From the NCBI RefSeq assembly GCF_963966145.1, contig NC_091053.1, positions 19,034,001-19,098,000 on the forward strand: DNA of 64,000 nt, given 5' to 3'. The first letter of the stretch is position 1. The number at the start of each line of letters is the position of its first letter. Below the pieces are notes generated by a model, which was not told the DNA's origin, did no database searches, and was given only the letters and a program-made list of their open reading frames with translations. This DNA comes from Tenebrio molitor (lineage: Eukaryota > Arthropoda > Insecta > Coleoptera > Tenebrionidae). Of the stretch, positions 1 through 12,150 are shown piece after piece. The position numbers and the translations under genes were made by a program.

Positions 1-227
1 TACTACAATTATCTATTTTGAAATGATACATTTCTCTGTGCACGATTTTTTTAAAATAAAATGAAGTATGTAATAAGTATCGTATTCTACTAGCATGTAA
101 TGACTATTACCCACTTGGATGATTACAGCACTCGTCCGCAGCTCATGCAGCAGACTTCATCTTCGTGGGTAATAGCCTTCATGCTCGTTGAATCTACTGC
201 ATTCTACTCTTATTAAATAATATGTTC

Positions 228-427
228 NNNNNNNNNNNNNNNNNNNNNNNNNNNNNNNNNNNNNNNNNNNNNNNNNNNNNNNNNNNNNNNNNNNNNNNNN
301 NNNNNNNNNNNNNNNNNNNNNNNNNNNNNNNNNNNNNNNNNNNNNNNNNNNNNNNNNNNNNNNNNNNNNNNNNNNNNNNNNNNNNNNNNNNNNNNNNNNN
401 NNNNNNNNNNNNNNNNNNNNNNNNNNN
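228..427. other. Assembly gap, 200 N
   Basis: A run of exactly 200 unknown bases. The round length suggests a standard gap size, so the real missing length may differ. Open frames reported across it are meaningless. Confidence 0.98.
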
Positions 428-1174
428 ATGATGAAGAGAGATTTTGTCGAAAATACCTTGTTAATCATTTTTAAAAATAAAATTCACATAACTGTCATAA
501 TTGACAAGTGACAGATTATCAAGTTACGCGGTGCGTTTTCAGAAATTGTGTTTTCCATAGCCACCTGTATGTCTTTTATTGTTGACATATGGTATATTAA
601 TTTACCGAATTTCCTGTTAAATAATGCTATTCATTGCCCACGGCCATGAGTAATGAGTTAATGACTCATTATGTTCCATTTACGTAGATTTAGTGTTGAC
701 AAAAAGATACTGACAAATAATTAATATGAGAAATTATTGTCGCGGCCACTATTGTCAATTACCACAGCCAACTTGATAAGTACAGTCCAAACATTTGCAC
801 TGCTGTTACCAACTGCCCTGCAACTGCACTAATATCTATGCAAATGAGACTTTACTGCAGGGGTTATGACTAATGGCAAAACTGCATTAGCAACATCATC
901 GCGGGGACTATAAAGTTGTTATGATAACAGAGACATATTCATATGTCATAATTATTTTCAAATGTCATCATTCGCGAGTCTGTAGGTTTTTCTATTAAAA
1001 AAAACTCGGGTGTAATGAGCATTACTCACTCACGCGGATTACTTCGTGGGTATGGATATCATTACATTGTGGTTGAATAATATGCTATCGTAAGATGGAT
1101 GTGGTTAGTAATAATACTAATATGTGTATTATTCAACGAGTGTATAATATCCATTACATACTATACTTTTTCTA

Positions 1175-1600
1175 TTTTGCACCTTTAACACAGTCATTAT
1201 AACACTTAAACGGGTTTCGAAAAGGAGTTCTTTTTGATACCGGTTTCAGGAACATTTACTTAAATTTTTAATGTTGGCAGTGACTCACAGTAAGTAGTTG
1301 CTACATGATCAGTGATCACTACACTTCCCGACACTTTAATTTCAAAACTTGCAATTGTTCGTCTAGTTGCTAGTGTTACCAACCCTTTATATCTGCCAAA
1401 TTAATTTTCTTAACATTATGTTTTGAACTTTTTTATTGTATTACACTCGTTTTATAAGCCATTTTGTCGCACTTGTTTGCTTTATAGCACTCTTCGTTGC
1501 GCTCGTCGTGCTCTAAAAAACGCGTGGGACAAAATAATGTCTTATAAAACTCCTATAATAAATTACTATTTTCTACGAGCCGCGAAGAACCTTTCAAAAT
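1175..1600 (+). repeat. Dispersed repeat with palindromic core, copy 1
   Basis: The segment reappears as its reverse complement at 15700-16097. The core at about 1450-1560 is an imperfect hairpin. TTTATAAGCCATTTTGTCGC and a mirrored GGGACAAAATAATGTCTTATA flank a GC-richer centre (CTTCGTTGCGCTCGTCGTGC). Structurally it behaves like a foldback transposable element. No coding capacity is believable. Confidence 0.7.
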
Positions 1601-2100
1601 TTTTATCTTAATTAACTTTCCTATTAAGGCCAGCTTTGCAACAACTTTCTACAGCAAGACGCTTTGTTTTAAGTCATCCATAAGAAGAACTCAAAAAGCA
1701 AAATAAAGATAATGCAACATACATATTTAATTTACCAAAATTTTGTTCCAATTTTTACACAGAATTAAATTATTAATTATTAAATTTAATTTGGGTAAAT
1801 TTTTCAATGTGTGTGCTTTCAAGTTAAGGGAAAATTGTTTTCGTGGTTCTTGTACCGAAGTAATTTATTAGTTATGCAAAGTGCTGTAACGCTGCAACAG
1901 TTGGGGTGTGTTTTAGTCTGATAATAGAGAAACATAAATATTTATTATTTTCTCAGAAGATCTTGCATGGCTTTTAGCTAACTAAAGTCATAACGTTATT
2001 CACTAAAACCAAAATTTCAATTTTTTAAAATCTAAATGTCTAGTTTTAATTTAATCTACACTTCTTGTTTGTTGTTAAAAAAATTAAAAAAATAAACCCC

Positions 2101-2385
2101 GTTCATGTTGTTTTGGCATAATGAGAGGCCATGATTTATTTTTTTAACGTTGGACACACTGTTTAATTTCCGTCACTAAAATGCCTGACATGCGGACTAT
2201 CAAAATGAATTTCCCGCTGTGTCTGAGTATTCTTCTATTGCAAATTAGTAAAATTGACAATAATGCACTAGACATTGACGCTATTTATAACCTCAAACTT
2301 AGAAAAACCGCTTTACTACCAAATTAAATGCAAAATTTCCATGGCCTCCCATTATGTCAAAACAATGTGAATGCATGTTATAACA
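2101..2385. mobile_element. Short inverted-repeat element (MITE)
   Basis: The left end reads GTTCATGTTGTTTTGGCATA and the right end carries its reverse complement with a few differences (TATGTCAAAACAATGTGAAT). The right two thirds are also found at about 23320-23735, where another element has inserted. No ORF of note. Confidence 0.65.
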
Positions 2386-2857
2386 AACTATAAACATACA
2401 AAAACTTTTATTTGTTTTGAAACTTACTGTCAAAGTCTAAATTGTAAATGTAGATTTTTCCGCGAAAGAAAAACATTCATTTTTCACCTTGGACATGAGA
2501 TTCTCCCAAGCGACGGTAAAGTTTTCTTTACAAAGATCGCTTAAATGGATAACACTACAAGAGAGCTGTATTGATAGAAAGAAGTTTTAAATGATGATCT
2601 TTCGGTGTTAACACTTTCATCCACGATAAAACTTGATCTTTGCGAAAGATTCTTTAAAAGAGGTAACTGTAGAGATGCGAAAAACTTATTTCAACAAGAT
2701 AATAGGGAAAAAATTGCTAAAAGCTGTGCAAACGATGCAACCTACGTTTAGAAAAACAATTTTAAAATAATAACTTGAAAAACTTGTTTTAACGTAAACA
2801 GTAAACACGAAAATCTTCACAAATTACAAATTTTCGGTTTCAAAAAAAATGATGTGG

Positions 2858-2960
2858 CCGCGAAATTCTTTAACTTCCTCGAGATTGTCTGCCTCGGCCG
2901 CAAGCGGCCTCGGCGACAATTTTTCTCTCGCTACGTTAACGAATGATTTCGCGGCCTTGA
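2858..2960. repeat. GC-rich foldback
   Basis: An imperfect hairpin about 100 bp long. GGCCGCGAAATTCTTTAAC on the left mirrors GTTAACGAATGATTTCGCGG on the right, around a centre near GCCTCGGCCGCAAGCGGCCT. It stands out as GC-rich in AT-rich surroundings. It resembles the other foldbacks of this window in architecture, not in sequence. Confidence 0.6.
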
Positions 2961-4206
2961 TGTACAAATAACTAGCTTATCTCTGGATTAAAAAGAGCGT
3001 ATCATTTTTTTAAATTTTTATGCCCAGAAAGATTGGAAATGTTTACAACTCTGACACCTCCAATTTAAAGTCTGGGACAGTTTTTACTTTCTTGATATTT
3101 CAGATTCGTCTAATACTCCAACCACATCCTGATGAATTTCTTGCAGCAACAAATCCGGTTTATAAAATGATTTCATTTGGATTTTGATCGAAACAAAACG
3201 AATAACATTGCACAAGTGACTTACTAAGTAAATACTGTTATGCTGTCATACCGCACAAGTGTAATTAAATTCCTTAAATTTATGTCGTTGACTTTTAGCA
3301 AAAATCCTCGGACAAGTCAATCCCTATTTCCAAGCGGTCATCTTTTGCCATATCTTTAGTTATCATTTTTTTTTACTTTACACTTTCACTGATTAAAATA
3401 GGAAATATTGTCGAAATATTAAGTCAAGGTTATATTCACTAACGCAATGGGTGTGTTAAAACATCAATTTCAAAAAACAATAAAACTGGATTTTATGGGA
3501 TAATTCCAAATTGTAAATAGGTGCGTGGTAACAGTAATTCTGAAAACTAATTACTTAATTTTTATTTTTTAAAAACCTAATACCAATCGATTAGTTGCTT
3601 TTTCAAGTTTCAAACGGGAAAATTTTATGGTAAGAAAAATTTAATCAATTTATTTGCTTCAGATATAAATTTCAGTAGTGAGAAAATTTTATGACGAGAA
3701 AAACTTAATCAAATTTTTTGCTTCGTGTATTATTCATACCACAGGTATGGGAAGGTAAGGTAAACTGTTTTTTGGTCATCAGCATTCAGCATTTCAACTA
3801 AATACGTCATTGCATTTGTGCACGATAATTAATTTCCCGACAAAAGTATTTGCCATAATATGTGAAAATCCCTAAAAAATTTGGGACCTGATCAAGAACT
3901 CTGCTGTCATCTTTGACGGAAGTAGTCAAAATAAAAATGTCATAATTTTTAATTAACGCTAAGATCGATGAAGCTTTCAACGTGAAATATTTTGGTGCAA
4001 AAAGCACCACAGGACAAAGCTCTAGATTGATAAAATGTAGATGTATTCGTTGCCCCATATTGTGGGATACCTGTGGGAAGCATAGATCACATCAGGGACC
4101 ACTGATAACGCAACTAATGGACCCAGCCGTAATGGATTTTTTCAGCTGGGTAAATCGCATTTTCCCCAGACAAATTTTAATGAAAACTTGGAAAAGATTG
4201 ACTTAC

Positions 4207-4426
4207 TGATCTCGTGGTGTCCAGGTTTCGTGGAAAACTCAATGAAATAGAGCGGAAGTCCCAAAACAGATGTTTCCGAGAGGGTGTAGATCCTGGTGAT
4301 GTTGGGACACCTGTTGTTGACGTCTTGGAGCACTTGTGCCAGTTCGTCATTATTGTGATGTTTGAACTGGAACTGGAGTGACCCCGCGAAAAGCAGGGAC
4401 ACCACCGACAAAGCAGCGTACACCAT
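4207..4426 (-). CDS. Carboxypeptidase D-like (silver-type), first coding exon, partial gene
   Basis: This exon begins a zinc metallocarboxypeptidase of family M14, subfamily B (carboxypeptidase D/E/M group). These enzymes trim C-terminal Arg or Lys from peptides in the secretory pathway or at the cell surface. The 73 visible residues start with a signal peptide (MVYAALSVVSLLFAGS). The typical entry of the catalytic domain follows: FKHHNNDELAQVLQDV, then RCPNITRIYTLSETSVLG, then LPLYFIEFSTKPGHHEI. The exon ends at ATCA|GTAAGT, phase 1, at 4207. The zinc ligands lie in later exons outside the recognised part of the window. NIT is a potential N-glycosylation site. Carboxypeptidase M or E is possible; the insect gene silver (multi-domain CPD, alternative first exons) fits best. 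The start was chosen because it gives the signal peptide. Confidence 0.75.
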
Positions 4427-6414
4427 AGCAGTCCCAGCTGATGTGAATGGATGAGCACGGTGGTCGTCGAGCGTCGAAAATAAGCGTCACTACGCCGGCG
4501 CTTGACGTAACCAACAATATGGATTTTCTCTGCATCGGAAATTATATTTATCAATCGCGGGGCACGTCATAAACAATTATTTATTTGCCGTGACCACTAT
4601 TCACAACTTACAAAGCGAAACGCCACGAAACTGGCCCGATTTGATGCACAGGTATGCGAAATGGCGCAAAGAACTAGATAAGCTCGAATTTCATTCCACT
4701 ACTGCAAATGCCAAAAATTGCTGAGTGATAACAACCATCCTGGCATTCGAGCTATTTACCATGACTTTACCAGTACACCCATTTTTTTTCGCTACGCACT
4801 GTCACTATAATACATTTTTTTCGGTAAACTGTTCATGTGCGACTACACTAGCTTGGAAAACTAAATTAAAATCGGTTTATTAATAGCGTAGTTTGCAATG
4901 AGGTGATAGCGGCGGTCTTAAAATGAACACTTGTGACACACCCACGCTGGGTTTCTAAGTGAATCGATGGAATAATCGAATTTGACGTCACATATTCAAT
5001 ACAGAGTAGATTCGCACGATTTGGGAAGCATCATCGGAGATATTTCACCGGATCGGATGAATGAAATAAAATTAATATGTCCCTTTTGATAAGAAGCATT
5101 GTTCCACATAGGAAGCACCGGATGACTACTCATCCGTATTTACTTTCAATTTGTCTTGGTAATCGGTGTAGAAAATTGAATTCGGACAAAATGGCAACGT
5201 TACGTTGAACAGAGCCATATAAAGAACTTATCAGTACTGTCACCCAATAACAACAATGATGACAATGATAATAATACATAATTTTCCTTTATTTTTTATT
5301 CTTTTTATACCATCAAAGTTATGTAAATAAAAAGCTGTCACAAAGTAGGGTTAAAACATAAAGTCTGTTTTTTTTATAATCAATTGTCAAAGTGTTGTCA
5401 GGTTGGTATGAGCCACTGGTTATTTGATAGTAATTAGGTTGGCAACGTAAAATGTCAACTGTATGTCAGTCATTGATGTGAATTAGTAAGGCGCTTGCGC
5501 TAGTGAAGCCGCAATTACATTTAAATTAAAAAAAAAAGTTAAATAAGTTTCCGAAAGCAAGGATCTAACACAACAAAATTGACTATGATTAGATTACGTG
5601 AAGAAATGCAGAGAAAAACCGACCATGCTAAATTGCAGTCAAGATGCACACATTCGAGGTATTTTCTTTTATAATTTTAATATATGGGCCAATGGTGTTC
5701 GTCACTGCGAGGAACTGATTAGAGAGGACTGGAAATAATTGATGGGAAATCTACCAATTGAGGACATTCTTTCAATAATAATTCAATTTTCCGCAGAATC
5801 ATATTCGGAAGACGATTGGGGGTTAGATTCTAAAGATGAATAGGTAAACTGCTTATATTACCCACTAAATAAATTCCCATTTTCCTGTATATGTTCAGTT
5901 GCACTTTTCAGTGTCATTATGGTCTTTATTTCTTGTCTTTTGGTATAAAATTTGGTTACACCTGAAACTTTTCTGACATTTGAAAATTACTGACATAACC
6001 TCAAACCTGATCTAGGGAGATTTTACGATAGAGGTGTTCCGAAATAAAAGGTTTTAGGGTGATACAGCCTGTTCTTTGAGGGAATTTTGACAATGACAAT
6101 TGATTTTAAAAAAAATGGACTTTACTCATAAATTTTAATGGTCTAAACCAGTGTTTCCCAATCTTTTTTCTCGGAGCTCCGGAATTTCTCATCTGTCAAT
6201 ACTTTCTTCACCCACAATTTTAAAAGCAATATTATAAACAATGTTAGGAAATAAGATTGCAACACAATTTAAAAATGGAATATTTAGACTTTTTCCTCTT
6301 CATGTGGAAGAAGTAGAACTGACAATATTTATTAATGGCTTCCTTGGGCACTTGGACAGGAATTTCAAGTGCTTCCAAAGAGGTGGATGAGATGTCTGAT
6401 TTTTTATTTTTTAT
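4427..6414. other. Upstream region of the carboxypeptidase gene, then intergenic DNA
   Basis: The first 150 bases left of the start codon of the minus-strand gene are relatively GC-rich (4430-4510) and probably hold its 5' UTR and promoter. No TATA box is obvious. From 4600 to 6414 I see AT-rich sequence with no supported gene or clear inverted-repeat element. Confidence 0.4.
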
Positions 6415-7320
6415 ACAGGTATTTCACGACCCGGCGGAATTGAAAATGCAACCCACAATACATTTGCAACGCTAACATGGATATTTTAATCATATTGTTT
6501 CAAAATAAAATTATGAATCTATGATGGCTTTATTTGTAACAACCGTAGAGGGATATGGAGGGAGCACTGCTTATGCTGGCAATGTAAAGAAAGCGGCACG
6601 TCGCGAGACCTGTGCGGAGACCTTTTATGACGCCTTTTAAAATGACCGCCAGTACTTCGTGAAATTTCGTGACGAGGGTCGTTAGGCTTCATAGGCGTCG
6701 GTGTTCCGTCATTTTACTGGGATTTGGTTTTTTACACGTGAACCGGTTGGTGAATTGTCTTTGTATTTTTTCAGTTGTATAACTCTGATCTGTTTTTATT
6801 TTGAACTAAATATTTACGGTCGTCTTCCTACAATTCCTACAAAAATTGTCCCCAGAAAAAAAGTTAAAGGGACGCCACTGGAAAGATGAAATATCTGCGT
6901 TAACTTCGGTTTCGCTCGGCTCATCTGGAGACCTTTTATTAGGTCTACAGAAAAGCGCGGTCGTATCCACTTTTTTGAAGAGTGCTCCCTCCATACGGTA
7001 ACAACTGACATTTACGAAAGTTGAAATACGACGATTAATTAAAATGTATTTCAATGATGAAAAAACAGACATGATCCTGATTTATGACAAATGTAATAAA
7101 AATGCTTCTGCCGTTGTGCGTTTATGCAGACAGTAAACATTTTCCCAAAAACTCTTCGTTTTTTCACAATTTCATTTAACCAAGCGAATGACGTTTATGT
7201 CAAAATTTACGAAACTTCACAGCTAACTGTGTTTTATGTTTTTTAAATAAAAAACAAATATTCATGTTAATTTTGCAAATGTATTGTGGGTTGCATTTTC
7301 AATTGCGTGGGGCTCATTAT
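6415..7320. mobile_element. Inverted-repeat element carrying a second nested element
   Basis: The outer arms match as reverse complements. AATTGAAAATGCAACCCACA at about 6438 pairs with TGTGGGTTGCATTTTCAATT at about 7286, and the match continues through AATACATTTGCAA. Inside is a second inverted pair, GGAGGGAGCACT near 6557 and AGTGCTCCCTCC near 6979, suggesting a nested element at about 6540-7007. The minus-strand frames of 60-90 codons here lie in this repeat and are not credible genes. Confidence 0.6.
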
Positions 7321-7589
7321 CATTAAAGTTTAAATGTAGACACGTTAATTGTTAACCCTTAAATATAATTATCAAGAAGGTAACCTGGAAAACGTGCAAA
7401 GATCTTTTTTAAAATACTCCCATTTCACATTCATAGTTACATTAAAGCTTGTAATTTAGCCAAAAAAAAAAAAATGAACCAATCAACAGAACTCTCATTA
7501 CTGATCATGTTTTTATTCAACTGTTGGTTATTATTTGCAGATTTTGCACAGTGAATGAGGTAATAATGACTTTTTTTTCTAATAATATG

Positions 7590-7917
7590 TACTATTGCGG
7601 GCAAAAAAAAATTCGATGTAGTTCAAGCTTTATTGTCATTTTTTGACACTATTCTAGCTGACAGTTTAAAAATTTATTTTATACTCCTATTTTCCTTTTC
7701 CAAATGCCCTCTTCTTTTGATAAAGGTAGATTTTGATTGGGACTTTGCATTAAATAAATATTCACTACGTGCTTACTTACAATCATTCCCTACAACCTAC
7801 AATACTTAATGACAACGTCAATCAATTCAAAGTAGGGTTAGAATCAGATAAGGGTTATTTCACATTAAAAGTCAAGACAATGACATTGATATCCCACTTT
7901 TTTTGCCCGCAATAGTA
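7590..7917. mobile_element. TA-flanked MITE (ends TACTATTGCGGGC)
   Basis: Terminal inverted repeats: TACTATTGCGGGCAAAAAAA on the left and TTTTTTTGCCCGCAATAGTA on the right. The outer TA suggests a Tc1/mariner-type TA target. The right-hand TA is shared with the next element. Confidence 0.8.
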
Positions 7918-8291
7918 CTGTAACGAGCATTAAATCTTAGGCGTCAAGGTCATTTTGAAATTTCCCGCTACTGTCACAAATTAAAAATTTTGCCTGCTTA
8001 ACTAGAGCCAATGTCAATAAAACGTCAATAAAAAAAAATATTTTTATTTATTTAAGTTTTATTCTAAGCATTCAAAATTATGGCCCCAATATTGTATTTT
8101 AACAGAGTAAAAATTATTTCGCTGATAGAGACGAATGTGTCAGAAGCTAGGGTGGCAACCTATTTGGGACTTCCAAAAAGTTGACAAGATCTTGACAAGA
8201 CAAGACAAATAGAATTTATTAGAGGTTATTCCAGTTTCACATTGCGCCAAAGAATGACCTTGACGATCAAAATTTATTGCTGGCGACTGTA
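7916..8291. mobile_element. TA-flanked MITE (ends TACTGTAACGAGC)
   Basis: Left end TACTGTAACGAGCATTAAAT; right end AATTTATTGCTGGCGACTGTA is its imperfect mirror. Related family members lie at 11207-11447 and 28232-28596. It begins in the terminal TA of the preceding element. Confidence 0.75.
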
Positions 8292-9595
8292 CATTATCCG
8301 AGGTGTGCTTTTAATGGTACTAATCCTGCCGTCAGGGAACTTTAAAGCAGTTTACCCTACAAAGTGTGGCGGAATAGTACATTCTTCAATGAGCGTATAT
8401 TAATAGCTATTATTCAAGAGGATGAAAATTCCAACACGAGGCGTAGACGAGTGGTGGAATCATTTTCTCCACGACTATACCAAGAAAGAAGAACAATCTT
8501 TGAAAATTGAATTTAATTTGATTTTTAATATTTGACAATTAAAATTGTGCCTCGTTTAGCGGTTGCTACGCGATGCGCGACTTATTGTTTACAAACGCAT
8601 CCGATTGGTGATAGAATGAAAATACGAGGGATGTGACTGGCCGACAGCCGTGGATTTCAGTAGGTATATTCTAACACGGGAATGGAATTGAGATAATTCT
8701 TTCATTGAATATCCAACAAGAATGCATGCTTTTACGGAAAAAACTGTTCAAAGTAATCTTGTCGTTTATTAAGTTTGTAACAAAATGTTTTTGATAAAGA
8801 TTACCGAACGACCAACACTTTCTGAGATATGGCCGTTGATATGGTGGGTCTGCTTAAAGTGTCAGGTGTAAACTCACCTTTGGTCAGCGCGCCCGTTGAA
8901 TTCACGCTACTATTGGATTTATTCATCAATTTTCAACGACATGCACGTTTTCTTATCTAAATAGAATGATTTTTACGGTAGTATCTGTGAAATTATAATG
9001 CATTAAAAATTACAAGAGTTATAATAACGATTTGAATTGAAATGATAAAATGATTTTTACAAAAAATTAACATTTTTTAACAATTAAAAAAATTTGCAAA
9101 TGAATCCATAGAGAGTATGATACGTTGGCGTCGAATTTATTATTTTCCGAGTTATGTACACTGACCGGCACAAAAAACGACTCACTTCGCGACTCACTTT
9201 GAATTTTAAGTAATTCATTGTCTTAGAAAATTTTTTTGGTATCATGTTGTATTGGTAGGTGCTATTTAAGTTATTCTTTGCCAAAGAATATCCGACAAAC
9301 AAAACATTAAACACAGCAAATAAAATTTTAATGAAAAAAAAATAAAAGTAATTTTCCAGAAAAATTTTATGTTTTGAAAAATTGCCAAAATTTGAACAGC
9401 ATTTTAAATTAGTATCTCGTATTGTCACATTAAATCTTTTAACACGTAAATCAACCGACAAAAACACACCGTGGAAAAACGCAAATTTTCTAATTATTTA
9501 TTTAAACAAAACAATTCGGTTGCCATGGTGACCATAGCACTCCCGATCATTGAAAATATCCCAATTTAACTATAATAAAGAAAAATAAGCACAAA
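8292..9595. other. Intergenic, no gene seen
   Basis: AT-rich. A block at about 8700-8960 (with TTTCTGAGATATGGCC) has a diverged reverse-complement relative at about 13960-14130, so it is probably an old transposon arm. The 127-codon minus frame at 9084-9467 is Phe/Asn/Lys-rich low-complexity translation of AT-rich DNA and is not supported. Confidence 0.4.
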
Positions 9596-10564
9596 TACAG
9601 GGTGTCCCCAAAAAAGAAGACGAGTCCATAACTCCGTTATTTATCAGAAGATTTTAATTATCTGTACACCAAATTAAATGGTTGTTAATAGGCTACAAAA
9701 TGGCCTAATAAATTCAAGTATAGCCCCATGGACTTCAAAGGTAAACTGTCAAAATATTTTTTTTCAAATGGGATTACATATTTTTTTTTAGTAATTCTGA
9801 TAGAAATTTTTATTCTGAAAACAACAGTGTATCACAAATATACACTTAAATACCAAAAATTCACAAAAAAAATTTAAAAAACGCTACTATCGTCTATGTT
9901 CTATGTTTCGCGCTAAACATTGGCGTCATATTGCGCAATCCCACATGTTATTATTTGTCATTTGTTTTTCTAGCTACCTTAATTTGGTTATTACATTGTA
10001 ACGCAATGCCTTTTGATAGCTTTTCGCTTGGTGCTTGTCATTTGTTTCAAAAGTTAGTGTTATTTTTTTTTATGTGAAGTTATAACGGGTGACTATTAAA
10101 ATTTTCACTTAAGGTTGGCTATGGATCATTCTTTGTTTTCCGTTGCACCTTAGACACTGACAAGTTTGACATTTCAATAAATGTTTTTTCTCTTAATTTG
10201 GTTATGTTTCAATTGTACTGACTGACATTTGTCGTTCTTTCTTGCGTATGTCTAAAGTAACAGAAAAAATAAAAACTCGTTCAAAGCCAACTCCAAGTGA
10301 AAATTTTAATAGTCACCCGTTACTTGTGATACATTGTTGTTTTCAGAATTAAAATCTCAATCAGAATTACTAAAAAAAAGTATGTAATCCCATTTGAAAA
10401 AAAATGTTTTGACAGTTTAGTCTTGAAGCCCTTGGAGCTATACGTGATTTTATTAAGCCGTTTTGTAGCCTACTAACAACCATTTGATTTGGTGTATAGA
10501 TAATTAAAATCCTCCGATAAATAAGGGAGCTATGGACTCGTCTCTTTTTTTGGGGACACCTGTA
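9596..10564. mobile_element. Long-inverted-repeat element, about 240-bp arms
   Basis: The left arm 9596-9845 starts TACAGGGTGTCCCC. The right arm 10325-10564 is its reverse complement with scattered changes and ends GGGGACACCTGTA. The shared core includes AAGGGAGCTATGGACTCGTC in the right arm. A smaller MITE is inserted in the middle. A solo right arm of the same family is at 55919-56167. The minus-strand frames near 10370-10579 are translations of the arm. Confidence 0.85.
10083..10322. mobile_element. Nested TA-flanked MITE (ends ACGGGTGACTATT)
   Basis: TIRs ACGGGTGACTATTAAAATTT and AAATTTTAATAGTCACCCGT, flanked by TA on both sides. A second copy with the same ends and interior lies at 38048-38276. 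It is inserted between the arms of the 9596-10564 element. Confidence 0.85.
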
Positions 10565-10776
10565 TAATTTCAAGATCATTTATTTAAGAAATCATAATGA
10601 GTCGTTTTTTGTGCCGGTGAGTGTATGTCTTTAAAATTCAAATTATCACCTTTATCCAAATACTCCTTTTTTTCTCTAGAGAGGCAGTTCTGGGACACCT
10701 GTATACACATTTCCGGATCAACAATTTTATAAAAATGCAAACATTTATTTTCCAGTAATAAACATTCATCTACAAA

Positions 10777-11194
10777 TACAGGGTGTTTCTGTAATACGTG
10801 TGTTAATTTTAACCAGTGGAAGAGGTGCCAAATCATGAAACTTTTCTCTATAACATTTTTACGAAAAGGCAATACAAATTGATTTAAAATTTGGAATAAA
10901 TTAACCATCAAAGTTACTGCCTATGGGTAAGGGCGAAAATTTTCTGTTGTGATAGAAACAGAGCTTTGTTAAAAAGTTCCATTGTTATAGAAAAAAATAA
11001 ATAATCAAAATTTAGATTCTCATGGTTACAAAAAATAGAAACTAGTTAATCACACAAAATGACTCGTTTGGTAAAAATTATGGGGCAAAAAATCTTGGAA
11101 TACTTTTACGAATTTTACAAAATGTTATAGAGAAAAGTGTCATAAATTGACGAGTTCTTTTACTGATTAAAATTAACACACGTAACACCCTGCA
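10777..11194. mobile_element. MITE with CAGGGTGTTTCTG end
   Basis: The left end TACAGGGTGTTTCTGTAATA continues ACGTGTGTTAATTTTAA; the right end holds TTAAAATTAACACACGTAAC followed by ACCCTGCA. A second inner match, TTCTCTATAACATTTT versus AAAATGTTATAGAGAA, extends the fold. Confidence 0.8.
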
Positions 11195-11206
11195 TATTTT
11201 AGTATG

Positions 11207-11447
11207 TACTGTCGCGAGCAATAAATTTTGGTCGTCAATGTGCAATGTCATTTCAAAATTTGGTTAGACTGTTACAAATTTAAAAATGTTCCCTGCCTGA
11301 TTAATGTCAACAAAGTGTCAAAAAAATGAGAAAAAAATGACAATTAATAATTAATGTCATACAACATGATGATAGGTTATGATATTTACGACTGTTTTAC
11401 AATGGAGCATTTTCGATTGACGACCAAAATTTATTGCTCGCGACTTA
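11207..11447. mobile_element. TA-flanked MITE (GTCGCGAGCAATAAATTTTGG family)
   Basis: Left end TACTGTCGCGAGCAATAAAT, right end ATTTATTGCTCGCGACTTA. Relatives are at 7916-8291 and 28232-28596. No ORF. Confidence 0.8.
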
Positions 11448-12150
11448 TTTTAAAAGATCGTCTGATATTACGCATACTCTTTAATCATTATTTATACAGG
11501 GTGATTCTGAAATAAGTTTGGAAAAAAAATGTGGACTATCCTTGACACAAAATAATTCTGCGTAAATGACTTTTGGAGGTGAAATCAAAAGGATGGAAAT
11601 TACCCTATATCCTTGTATTTTCGACGCCTATGAATAGGGAAAATTTGTCCGAATTTGTTCACTTCATTAGCAACCAGTGTTACATCAACTCCACAATAAA
11701 GTCCTAGGTGCAAATACACTGCTTTTCTAAATGTTTCTATGGAAATGATCGTGAGGAGTAATGTCATATAGTCGTTTTCAATGACATCCGTGCTGTCAGT
11801 GTTATTTTTAATTAATTTTAGTTAATTTGTTGGTGCAGATTGTACACACAAATTCATAACTAGTATTCAAAATATAAGCAAATCCTAGTTAAAAAAATGT
11901 CAAACAAGAAATTGAGGTTATGGTAAAAGAAACATCAATAACAACAACAAACAAGAAGTCAATCTTTCAACATGGTGTAAAACATGGTTAAACTAAGTCA
12001 TCATCGGAATTCGAATCGACTACATATTATTTTCTTTGATTTGCCGAAAATGATAGATAATAATTTAAATTTATCAATTTGCCGCGTCAAGGTAAATTGA
12101 CAAATTAGGAAACTCAAAATTACTAAATTGAAACAGCAAGTGATGCCAAC

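Larger units (their letters stand above)
1..4206. other. Presumed intron of the carboxypeptidase D-like gene; no coding exon found
   Basis: This stretch lies downstream, on the minus strand, of the first carboxypeptidase exon, and no later exon of that gene was recognised in it. The expected next block, around the family's conserved NMHGNE zinc-site motif, was not found on the minus strand. It may lie further left, or in the N gap. The DNA is AT-rich and contains imperfect palindromic patches at about 90-215 and 1005-1150, and a short direct duplication at 3619-3725. Specific repeats are listed separately. That it is intron is inferred from position. Confidence 0.5.

Noticed and set aside
157..468. 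ORFs across the N run
   Set aside because: Unknown bases translate as X and carry no information.
4177..4554. Longer overlapping minus-strand ORFs at the carboxypeptidase exon
   Set aside because: Other reading frames of the same DNA; only the 4142-4426 frame gives the carboxypeptidase sequence, and its part past 4207 is intron.
9084..9467. 127-codon minus-strand ORF
   Set aside because: Phe/Asn/Lys-rich low-complexity translation of AT-rich DNA, no domain, no splice or promoter context.
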